From positions 172,320,361-172,384,360 of the forward strand of contig NC_081406.1 of NCBI RefSeq assembly GCF_030272615.1: DNA of 64,000 bases, written 5' to 3'. The first letter of the stretch is position 1, and each line of letters starts with the position of its first letter. The notes beneath the pieces are model-generated. The model did no database searches, was not told where the DNA came from, and was given only the letters and a program-made list of their open reading frames with translations. A program made the position numbers and the translations under genes. Shown one piece after another: positions 55,030 through 64,000 of this stretch. The stretch is from Cryptomeria japonica (lineage: Eukaryota > Streptophyta > Pinopsida > Cupressales > Cupressaceae).

Positions 55030-56292
55030 ATTGCAGAACAATTGCAGATATGAGGGCTGTAGGGATGAGCGCGAAAGGGAGCTCTTGCAAGTAGGAATGC
55101 AAGGGTTCCTGCCGTCGAAAAGGGTGGCGAGGGTGAGGATGAGGGAGAACTGGATGAGGAAGCGGACGGTCTGGGTACAAGCTTCTCCATGGCTTCTGTT
55201 CTTGCCTCTGCCTTGCGGGCGGTTTTCCCCTTTGGTGGCGTCCAAAGGCTTTTTGGAGTTTGCGGTAGGGTCTGCGACGGATGCAGCCCGCATGGTTTTG
55301 GGGGGCTTTACGCGTGGTGTGGTACCTTCTCTTCCTACGTTGAGGGGTGTGGGGTTGGTTTTGTTTCTGGTCCTCTCCGTGTCAGCCGTGATGTTTGGTC
55401 CCTTGTAGCTAGATTTTCTTGTGGGAGAGGTGCTCAGCTGTTGCTCCCTTGCATAAGGTTTGGGGGCCTGGTCCTCTCCATTCGGGAGGTTGGTCTGGGG
55501 TTGTTTGCTTTTTGGATTCTTCTTTTTGTTTTTCTTTCTAATGGGATGGTTTCAGGGTTTTTTTTTGAGGAGATCCCAACTCCTATAGAGGTGGAGTTGA
55601 GTCTTGCTTATCTTCCTGTGAGTAGATGCATGAAGAGATTTGGGATGGCTGCTTTCCTCTGACTTTCTTTTTGGGGTTTTTCTTTCATGGGTCTAGGACC
55701 CAAGTTAAAACCCAACACTTTGGGTTTGCGGATCCTTCCAAAACCCCATGGGGTGGATGTTTTTGGCTTTGAAATCTTTATGATAACCCTTATTTTCTTA
55801 TTTCTAAGGATGGGTCCTTATGTATTTCTATCTCATGGCTTCATGGCCTGGTGTTTTTGGCTGGTTATTCTACCTCTTGGTGTTATTTTTATCATTCCTA
55901 TTGAGGTGGTCCTATCTTCTATTTAGGGGGAGATGGATGTGGCTGGAGGAGACCGATATCCTATTGAGGTGGAGATGGATGTTGCTTGCTTTGCCTAGAA
56001 AAACCCACTTTCATGGTTGAGGGATCCTAGAAAAACCCTTATGCTGGTAGTTTTCAATGGCCCACTTTGGCCAATTGGGAAAACCCTTCTTGTTGGCTGA
56101 GGGTGCCAGATAAACCCTTGATCTTTACTAGTTTTGGTTGTGGCTTTGCTACTCTTTAATTTTGATACATATCTTTGCAGTGTCCCTTTGTTGGTTCCAA
56201 ATATGTGAAAAATCCGAGGGTTTCAAATCCCTTCAAAACTTATTTTACAGGGTTTCTGGTCCCCTCAAAACCTATTTATTGTAATAAAAAAC
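55030..56292 (+). mobile_element. Short LINE-like element R (third locus)
   Basis: It has the style of the elements at 16081 and 38031: an acidic amino-terminal stub (Glu/Gly/Asp-rich frame at about 55090-55190, with EGEDEGELDEEADG), long G/T-rich sequence, blocks CCTATTGAGGTGGAG and GAGATGGATGTGG shared with the other copies, and the 3' end TGGTCCCCTCAAAACC...TAATAAAAAAC at about 56292. The frame 55189-55662 is not recognisable. The left boundary is approximate. Confidence 0.5.
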
Positions 56293-56346
56293 AAACAACT
56301 ATTGTGATTTAGCATAAAAGTTCCTAGGTTTAAAATATAGAAAGAG

Positions 56347-58007
56347 ATGGGGGGAGCAGGTATCCGTGACTTAGTCATTCAGAATAAAGCGTTGGGGACA
56401 AAATTGATTTGGAAGTTATATGCTGAGCCTCTTAGCAAATGGGCTTCCATAATGTTCGCCAAGTATTTAAGGGGAGCATCCAGAGAAAGGATTTTTACTG
56501 CAACATCTCTTCCGAAGGGCTTAGTGTTCTGGAATTTTTTGGTATCTTGTAGGACGGTTGTCTTACCACATTTATCCTGGGTTGTTCATAGTGGGAGAAG
56601 GCCCGGTTTTGGGATGAAGTTTGGAATGGGCATCCTACTCTTTCAACTATTCATCACTGGTCCCCTTTGTTTGATATTTTATTGGATATTTGGGGGCCTC
56701 TTGTTGTAGATTATTTTAACATTGTCTCATCAGGTCCATGTCTAGTGGCTAAATGAAAGGATATTCCTCCCTTGCCTATTGATGACGATCTTATTTTAGC
56801 CTTTGTGGAAGAACTTCATAATAGACCTCTAGTTTTCCATAATAAGGAGGACTCTTTGGTCTGGGTTACGAGTGCTGCAGGCTCCTATTCAGTAAAAGAT
56901 GGGTATAATTCTTTGGTTCAACCCTATTTACCTCCTTGTTGGCCTACTAAGCTTTTTTGGCACCCTGCTTGTCTTCCGAAGGCAGGGGTGTTCGCTTGGC
57001 TGGTAGTCCAAGATAAAGTTCTTACTGGGATGCAATTGGATAGGCTTGGGATTACAATAGTATTTCCTTGTGTTTTTTGTGGTCATTGTATGGAATCGGT
57101 AAATCACCTTTTCCTGTTATGTCCTTTTTCTTTAGAATGTTGGTATTGGTTGTTTGATATGCTTGGATGGTCTTCTGCTCTTTGTTTGAATCTACTTTTG
57201 CATTTTAAGACCTGGCCCTTGTTGTTTCCCACTTCATTCTACTCATCTCTTTGGATCGTCACCCCATCTTTGGTGGTCTGGAATCTTTGGCTTGAAAGGA
57301 ATTCTAGAATCTTCAAACATCAATCTGCTACTTTGACAGATGTAATTGGTAAAATCCAAGCCTCCCTTAGTGAGGTGGTGCTTTCTTTCATTAATAAAAA
57401 TTTAGATCACCTCAGGTCTTTTTCTCATTGGGACAATTGGGTCACTTGGAGATGGTCTTTGCTTCATCTGATGCCTTCTCATGGGGCTATATTAGATGGA
57501 CTATCTTCACTTGTTAAGCGCAAGATGGCTAAATGGCGTCCTCCACCTTTTCCTTCTTTCAGACTTCAGTTTGACAAGACTTCTAATGGTAATTCGGGGA
57601 GGTCTGGTGTTGGTGTAATTACTTTTTATCATTCTTCAAAGATCATCAAAGCAGTGGGTAAATATATTGGTCAAGGAACTAATAATATGGGTGAGTTGCA
57701 TGCTTTATCTTTTGGGCTTGATCTCGCTCTTTCATTAAACATTAAAGATATTGTTATTGAAAGAGACTCAATGTTGGTCATTCAGGCGATTATTAGCAAA
57801 AAGTGTTTCTCCTGGCACTTGCAGTATTTGTTAGATCACATTCTCCTACAATTAAGAGGTTTTTCTACTTTCTCTATTTCTCACTGTTTTAGAGAGATTA
57901 ATATCTTTGCGGATTTTCTAGCAAACAAGGCTATTGCTGAGGGTGCTGACTTTATAAAAGCTGCCCCTTTGAATATTCTTGTTTCTTGCATGAAGCTTCT
58001 TTCATAG
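56347..58007 (+). pseudogene. LINE ORF2 carboxy-terminal part: zf-RVT and RNase H (broken)
   Basis: The first piece has GGAGIRDLVIQNKALGTKLI, the usual segment after the reverse transcriptase. A missing base near 56613 and TGA near 56750 break the frame. From about 56772 the frame is open for over 400 codons: a YSVKDGYNSL..W..LPKAGVFAWL segment and a Cys/His cluster (CVFCGHCMESVNHLFLLC) form the zf-RVT domain, then a VVWNLWLERNSRIF segment, then RNase H with FDKTSNGNSGRSG, a GELHAL motif, ERDSMLVIQA and a terminal ADFLANKA. All four acidic positions expected for RNase H seem present. The open frame ends at 58007. Confidence 0.85.
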
Positions 58008-59637
58008 GAGATCTTCAATTCAGAAACCTCCTTCATTCCCTATACTTGATATGGTTGTTCTTTTGTAAGTGCCTATAGGGAAGGTGTTGGTCTTTGGGGC
58101 AATATATTTGCTGTTGTCATTTACTAGGAGAATTTCCTCATTAAGTAGAGATTTTTTTGTGATTTCCACTTTTTGGATTGAGCTTCCTTTTATTCGATTG
58201 TCCTCTTCCTTCTCCTTGTTTTGTGTGGTTTTTACTTCCTTATATGGCTATAGGGGGGTGATGTCTTGCCTTATGGCAGCATCTCTATTGTAGCTATTTT
58301 TGGTAGTAGCTCCTCATCAAGTATGGAGGATGGAAGGGCAATTTAGGCTAGACTGGATTTTTTAGTAGTGAATAGAACTTTGGGTTGGGTTTTTATGTTG
58401 GTCTATGTGGCAGCATTTTTTGGATATCTCTGTTGATGGATAACTTCGTTTTCATTAGATTTTTAGGAGATTGTTTTGGTTCTGGCCTTTCTTTATGTTT
58501 TCCATTAGCATTATGACAGGTGTTTGGATTGGTATTGTCTTGTCCTATGTGGCTACATGATTGGTTTATGTGGGTATAACTATAAAGGGATATCTCAGTT
58601 TCCATTGGGTATCTCAGGGTTGGCTTTTTCTTGCTAATCATTAGTTTTTGTGGCAGGGGTTTGTTAAATTATATTGGCTTTGATCCTCTTCTTTTTTGGT
58701 ATTCATATCTCTTTATAGCTTCAAGTAGGAGGTTTTGTTCTCAGGTTTCATTTTTAGAATGTTTGGAACTAGTCCTTCTGTTGAATCATTTCATTTTGTG
58801 GGTGATCTGCTATCTCGAAAGTTGTTTTAATAATTGGTTTTGTTATGAGATATGAGGTAGCTTCATCTGTTGGTGTGAAGCTTCTTGCTCAATGTTTTCT
58901 CTTATGGTAACAAGGTAATCATGATCTGGTTATCCTATTCATTGTTATATTCCAGATGGTGTCTAGATATGGAATTTATTCAATCTTTGTATTTTCTTTT
59001 TTATTTCAAAATGCTCTGCATTGTTTGGAGAGTTCTTGGCAAAATTGGTGGTTGGTGGCTTTTTTTGAGAAATTGGAAAGTACAGTTACTATGTTGGAGC
59101 AGATGGCTTCTTATCCTATTATTGTTATGATGGTTTTTGCTATGGACTATTTTGCGGATTGGTCTCATCCCGATTCCTGAGGGTTCTCATCATCCTTCTC
59201 CACTTCTTATATGGATGGGCCTATGTTTGCTAACCATTTTTATGCTGGCAGGATTGCTTTTTCTTGGTTCCCTTCTGGCCTTGTATTTTGTTCTTTGCAG
59301 AGCCTTGGATTCATGTGGTGCATAGACAGATTGGTTTTTTGGGGTGATGGCATTGATTATGTTCAAGCAGTGGTGACTGTATTTTGGGATTATATCTTCT
59401 CTACTAGTTCTCACAAGCTTCTCACAAGCTTCCTTTATATCTAATGCAGTTAGCTATGTAATTGGGGGGTTTTATTTGGGATGCCTATGGGCTTTTGTTC
59501 TCTTGAGCAATACTGAAGGGTTTTCTTACTAGTTTTTTCCCTTCAGTGCTCATTGAACTAGACACCATGTAAAAAATTATAAAGATCTAATATAATTTTA
59601 GTGGTTCATCCACTTTTATCAAAAAAAATAAAAAGTA
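58008..59637 (+). other. 3' UTR of the truncated LINE
   Basis: G/T-rich sequence without stable reading frames. 58885-59640 is matched in reverse at 63018-64000 (for example a shared SSWQNWWLVAFFE-encoding stretch), which defines the family's 3' UTR. Confidence 0.7.
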
Positions 59638-59699
59638 TAGATATTAATTAACTTAAACAAAATAAATTAAATGAAAATGAATTTGAGATTTGTACAGAT

Positions 59700-60180
59700 G
59701 CATTTTAATTATTTACATGAAACATAGTTGAATAAATATAATTAGAGGTAAGTGGAGGTGAAAGTAAATTGTTTTTTATAATTTTAATAATTTATTTCTT
59801 TTTTATTATAATAATTATGTAAAATTTATTTAATAAATAAAGTAAATTTAAATTTAATTATTGAAAAAATAATATTATTATTACTAATTTTTCAGTTTTA
59901 TGTTTTGGGTTTTAAGCTTAATTGAAATTAAATAATCAGACTTAAATTGATGACTTTTACAAACATAGTTAGTAAATATAATTGGAGGTAAGTGGAGGTG
60001 AAAGGAAAATATTTTAATGATTTTAATAATTTATTTATTTTTATTATAGTAATTGTTTAATGTTTATTGAATAGTTAAAATAAATTTAAATTTAGTTATT
60101 GAAAAAAAATTATTATTATTGATTTTTATTTTTTATTTTATTTAAGATTAATTATTCAATTTTAAATAATCATACTTTAA
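59700..60180. repeat. 240-bp direct duplication in AT-rich DNA
   Basis: AATATAATTRGAGGTAAGTGGAGGTGAAAG occurs around 59735 and 59975, 240 bp apart, and the following AT-rich sequence (TTTTAATAATTTATT, TTAAATTTARTTATTGAAAAA) repeats as well. Two diverged copies. Confidence 0.65.
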
Positions 60181-61514
60181 TAAAAATAATATTATTTATT
60201 AAAATTAAAAAAACCTATTTATTAATTCTCATGTATTTCATTTAAATTTGATTATTAAAAATAAAAAATAATTCTTTTATTCATTTTTTATTGAAACATT
60301 TTTTTTTTTAAATGCTTCAAATTGGATGGATTAATAAATATCTTTAATTTTACATAAAAAGATATTAATCAATTTAGTTTGAAATTTTTTACAAACCTTT
60401 ACTTTAAATTTATAATCTATCAATACCATGTGTCAAACAGTTTAGTCTTATTAAAAAAAATTTGGCTCATCACAAAATATTTTGTTCAATCATAAAATGG
60501 ATTTTTTTTTTAGATATTTGTAAAAATTGTTTACTTTTTGTTACCAAATATTTCTAAACATTTGAAAATATTTTTTTACTTGATTTTGATTGGTTGGTAT
60601 TAAAAAGTTTATTAGATAGTTAATTGTTTTTAAAGAGGCGGCCTGGAAACAATATTTTTAGATGATCATGATTACTGACCCCTAATTTACTCTTACATCA
60701 GATTGCATCAGATGACACACATTAGAGGATTTTCCCCCCTATTTGTGGCCACCAAAATGGTTTCATGCCCATAAAAGTGATTGTCAAAATTAATTTGGCA
60801 TCCAAAATAAAAAAGTAATCTAAATAAAATTCATCAACCAATAAGATATTAAGTGCTTGTGGGTTTACCCTATTATCTTCAACAGCCCCCAAAATGCAAA
60901 ATCTATAACTATAAGAGATTGGTAGACAATTATTTTCTCCCTTCTCAAGAACCCAAAAGAAAATTATTTAATTTCTTTACCATTATTGAAAATTTTTCCT
61001 CTTAACCATTAAAAAAAAATTAACCTTTCCAAAATTCTGCCAAATATTATATTTGGATACAATAAAAAAAAGAAAAATTAATCTAATGAACACACTAAAG
61101 ACAAGAAATATTGGTTTCTTTTGACTAAAACGATTTGGTATAACAAGCTAGCCTGATGTTGATCCAATCTATAGATCCTACATACTAAACGTCATGATAA
61201 AAGACTATAACAAAATCATTAAGATATATGATCATACTATTCATCAATAAACACCTTGATTCATTGGTTCCATGAATCAAACAAAAACTTTATGAAATCA
61301 AATATATTTAACCTTCAAAAAATTAACGATTTAAATTACACACTTTGCCCCTGCAAATTCAATATTTCTGCTGCAACATATATTCACTATTCTAATTAAC
61401 CAGTTCAATATAACTGTTCAATTTAAATGCATTAATATAGATTAGCAAACAAAAAGCCTTGAGAAAATATTTCTCGGGGCTGGTTCACTGTCAAATGTTT
61501 TGCTTCTGGATTTT
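60181..61514. other. AT-rich DNA, no gene; HIPP-C 3' flank at the end
   Basis: Very AT-rich, with no supported reading frame. The final 75 bp (GAGAAAATATTTCTCGGGGCTGG) match the HIPP downstream flank. Confidence 0.6.
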
Positions 61515-62140
61515 TCAAAGGATAGTGCAGGTGCTGGGATATTCATCTCTAACATGAGGGCAATTGGAGTAATAAATGGGTGAGTCATGAAAACATGTAA
61601 GTGGTGGTGTAGCCTCTACTGGATTTCCTTCTTTCGTCTCCTTGTCTTCAGGTTTCTCTAGTTTCTCCTTTTTTGGCTTCTTGTCTTCAGCTTCCTCTTC
61701 TTTTGGCTGCTCTGCTTCAGCTTCTTCTATCTCTTCCTCACCAGGACCAACGCTCAATAATTCTGTGGCCGCAATTTTTCTGAGCTTGCATGTCACAGCG
61801 ACTGAGTCTACGTCTGCCTCTACAGTTATCAGTTATCTGATTTTGTTCCTTGTCCACTACAATCGAATCAACGCCTGCAAAACATATATTGTTAAAAAAT
61901 ATCCTCCTGTTTAACTGCAAATAAAAACAATGGTAATCCGTTATGTAAAATAATTGTCGCACCTTCGAATCCTCCAATGGCCTTCATGGCCCTTTTCTCT
62001 GCTTTGTCGTCCTCCATGATAAATTTTAATACTATTTTTTTCTGTTCCGACTCATTCATTAGTACGACAGAGAATATCATAAAAAATTAAAAACCTAAGA
62101 TATACAAAAGTCAAAGGAAAATTGTGAGCAATACCTTCAT
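61515..62140 (-). pseudogene. HIPP-like HMA-domain gene copy C, broken by a 7-bp duplication
   Basis: Exon 1 62140-62135 (Met-Lys), exon 2 62041-61963, exon 3 61874-61515, all with GT-AG borders and consistent phase. Exon 2 encodes an IVLKFIMEDDKAEKRAMKAIGGFEG-type first half of an HMA fold, again without Cys-x2-Cys. Early in exon 3, near 61828-61841, the sequence ATAACTG/ATAACTG is doubled: a 7-bp tandem duplication that shifts the frame after the third strand. The rest (KLRKIAATELLSVGPG, a long Glu/Lys/Pro-rich linker, a Tyr-containing tail and the carboxy-terminal CTIL CaaX box) is open in the original frame. It is more diverged than copies A and B are from each other. If the duplication were an assembly error, the gene would be intact. 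Confidence 0.82.
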
Positions 62141-62225
62141 TTTTTTAGTATATAGCCTCTGGAACCTGAAATCCTGAAACAAACACGCTCGTTAGAAATG
62201 AATACCGATTGAAAGTTCACAGTAT

Positions 62226-62234
62226 GGTTTATAA
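62226..62234 (-). promoter_or_regulatory. TATA-like element of HIPP-C
   Basis: On the minus strand ATTATAAAC lies about 90 bp before the ATG, at a position similar to that in HIPP-B. Sequence match only. Confidence 0.3.
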
Positions 62235-63017
62235 TATTCCAGACTTGAAGAACACGTTTTTCATTCGTGTCAATGAGGAAAACCAAACCAATTTCCATGA
62301 AACTTGAAATGGTTGTGGAGGAAATTAGTTGGAGCTGGGGTGGAAGCAATAATAAACTAGTAAAATAATAGGAGAATAGAGAAAAATATCAAAACTAATA
62401 ATATTCAAAGGTGTTTTTTTTTCTCCAATTAATATATAAGTTGGCTTCGTCATAATTAGGTCATAGACATTTCATAAATGGCAGTATATTTTTTTTTAAG
62501 GAGAACAAAATGTTAATTAAAAATAAATGAAATCTAATTTTTGTTTTATAAGGAAATCAGTATCAAAATCAATTTGTATATTTTAAAAATAAATCAAATA
62601 CAATTTATGCTTTATTTCTTAAAATATATTTGAAAGATAATGAGAATTACAATTTTGAAATAATTTGCATATAATTTCAAAATATAATATTTCAATTTAG
62701 AAGAAAATGTCTTTGGAATTAATAAAAATAATTAAACAATTAATCTATTATGGAAAAAATATTTTTAGAGGATAAGTTTTTGAAAATAAAATATAATTTT
62801 CAGAAAGAATTTTTTTTCAATTAAATAGGTGTTGATCTTTTAAAAGTGGGTAAAAAAGTCAACTTAGATAAAAATCTCAAAACAAAAAAAATATTAACAA
62901 CTACTTTTAATATAAACAATTTTTGTACTCATCAATAAAACATTTGAAAATTATTAAATTCTAAATTATGATATTAAAATATATTTTACAAAATAAGAAG
63001 AACAATAGACTTAATTT
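62235..63017. other. AT-rich DNA, no gene
   Basis: Upstream DNA of HIPP-C, strongly AT-rich with homopolymer runs. I see no gene or element. Confidence 0.6.
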
Positions 63018-64000
63018 TTTTTTTTTTTTTTTTTTGATAAAAGTGGATGGAACCACTAAAATTATATTAAATACTTAGTTTTTTATAGGTGTCTGGTTCA
63101 AAGAGCACTGAAGGAAAAGAACCAGTAAGAAAACCCTTCAGTATTGCTCAAGAGAACATAAGCCTATCTACCCAATACAAAAGCCCATAGACATCACAAA
63201 TAAACCCCTCAGTTACAAAGCCAACCGTATTAGATATAAAGGAAGCTGTGAAAACCAGTATATAAGAGAACATCTCAAAATGGAGCCAATGATGTCCAAC
63301 CATAACTAGTGTCATCACCCCAAAGCCAACCTATCTATACACCACATGATTCCAAGGCTCTGAAAAGAACAAAACTCAAAACCAGAAGAGAACCAAGAAT
63401 AAGTGATCCCGACAACACAAAAATGGTGAGCAAGCATATGCCAATCTAGATAAAAAGCTGAGAAGGGTGATGAAGACCCTCAGGAAGCAGGATGATCCAA
63501 AGTAAAAGCTAAAGAAATAACAACAAAATAAGAAACCATCTACAACACCATGCAAACTGCTCTTTCCAATTCCTCAAAAAAAGCCACCAACCACCAATTT
63601 TGCCAAGAACTCTCCATTTTTGTTAGTAAGAATAAATGCAAAGACATAATGGATACCATAACTACACACCACCAAGAATATAATAGAGAAAAAGATAACC
63701 AGAATATGATTAGCCGTCCATCATAAGAAAAAGTAGCGAGCAAGAAGCTACTCAACAGATGATGAAACAAACTCATGCCTCACAACATCCTCAATCATTA
63801 AATTGCAACTCCCAAAAAATAAGATCAACCACGATGCTAGATGATTAAACAGAAAGGGCCAACTCATTTCATAATGATACGAAGCTCCTCCAAAAAGTCA
63901 CCAAATCCCAACCACAAAGTATAATGATTGCTAAAAAGTGCATAAGATCAAACAAACATAACTAACATACCCAAACTGAAAAGACAAAGCTTAACATGCA
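63018..64000 (-). mobile_element. LINE 3' end, inverted copy (runs off window)
   Basis: It starts on the plus strand with a run of about 19 T (the A tail of a minus-strand element), then GATAAAAGTGGATGGAACCACTAAAAT, the reverse of the tail at 59600-59637. Only 3' UTR is present; the frame 63540-63776 matches the anonymous frame near 58900-59130 and is not a gene. Coding parts, if any, lie beyond the window. Confidence 0.8.

Larger units (their letters stand above)
56345..59637 (+). mobile_element. 5'-truncated LINE with zf-RVT and RNase H
   Basis: Only the ORF2 carboxy-terminal part and a 1.6-kb G/T-rich 3' UTR remain, ending in CCACTTTTATCAAAAAAAATAAAA near 59637. It starts directly after the R element. 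The tail matches, in reverse, the element at 63018. It differs from the LINE at 8567 by having an RNase H domain. No convincing target-site duplication was found. Confidence 0.8.

Noticed and set aside
56772-58007. An active host RNase H gene
   Set aside because: The zf-RVT part and upstream reverse-transcriptase remains show it is the end of LINE ORF2.
56330-59660. Target-site duplication of the truncated LINE
   Set aside because: Only a short TATAGA is shared between the two sides, which is expected by chance in AT-rich DNA.
1-64000. tRNA, rRNA, CRISPR or bacterial-type systems
   Set aside because: No cloverleaf, rRNA core or regularly spaced short repeats were recognised, and all gene structures are plant nuclear.

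Overview
The window is nuclear DNA of a land plant, most likely a large, repeat-rich seed-plant genome (a gymnosperm would fit, but nothing here proves it). Evidence: spliced genes of two plant families (an HMA-domain HIPP-like family and an RLCK-VII kinase), an L1-type LINE with a plant zf-RVT domain, a Ty1/copia element primed by initiator tRNA-Met, and degenerate arrays related to the plant telomere repeat TTTAGGG. Only two genes look intact: an HIPP-like gene on the minus strand (exons at 28652-28974, 29062-29137 and 34421-34426) and an RLCK-VII-like kinase on the plus strand (six exons, 49089-52153).

Positions 1-43593 are two head-to-tail copies of one segment. Unit A runs from before the window to about 21057; unit B runs from about 21058 to 43593. 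Position 11 corresponds to 21261, and the order of blocks is the same in both: CGTCGG-rich transposon-like end, a 145-bp tandem repeat, degenerate telomere-like repeats, a plus-strand HIPP pseudogene, an LTR-element remnant, a minus-strand HIPP gene, a second plus-strand HIPP pseudogene, and two oppositely oriented short LINE-like elements around a gag-only LTR remnant. After the duplication the copies diverged. Unit A gained a 6.1-kb LINE (8567-14714), lost about 1.4 kb including the HIPP promoter, and took a 1-base frameshift in its HIPP gene. Unit B kept an intact HIPP reading frame but gained a 5.2-kb copia element (29211-34382) in intron 1 of that gene. Unit B also holds a solo LTR in an HIPP pseudogene; the matching stretch of unit A is deleted, so its timing is open.

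From 43594 to 48960 I see no supported gene. The kinase gene follows (49089-52153), with a 52-bp tandem repeat that spans its stop codon and 3' UTR. Then come an orphan stretch of HIPP 3' flank (about 53920-54260), another short LINE-like element (55030-56292), a 5'-truncated LINE with zf-RVT and RNase H (56345-59637), AT-rich DNA, a third minus-strand HIPP copy broken by a 7-bp tandem duplication (61515-62140), and the 3' end of an inverted LINE copy running off the window (63018-64000).

Biologically the window is an HIPP-like gene cluster that expanded by nested duplication and is decaying, with one survivor, beside an RLCK-VII kinase whose APE motif is altered. I found no tRNA, rRNA or CRISPR. 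Splice sites and homologies were judged by eye; no database search or alignment was run.
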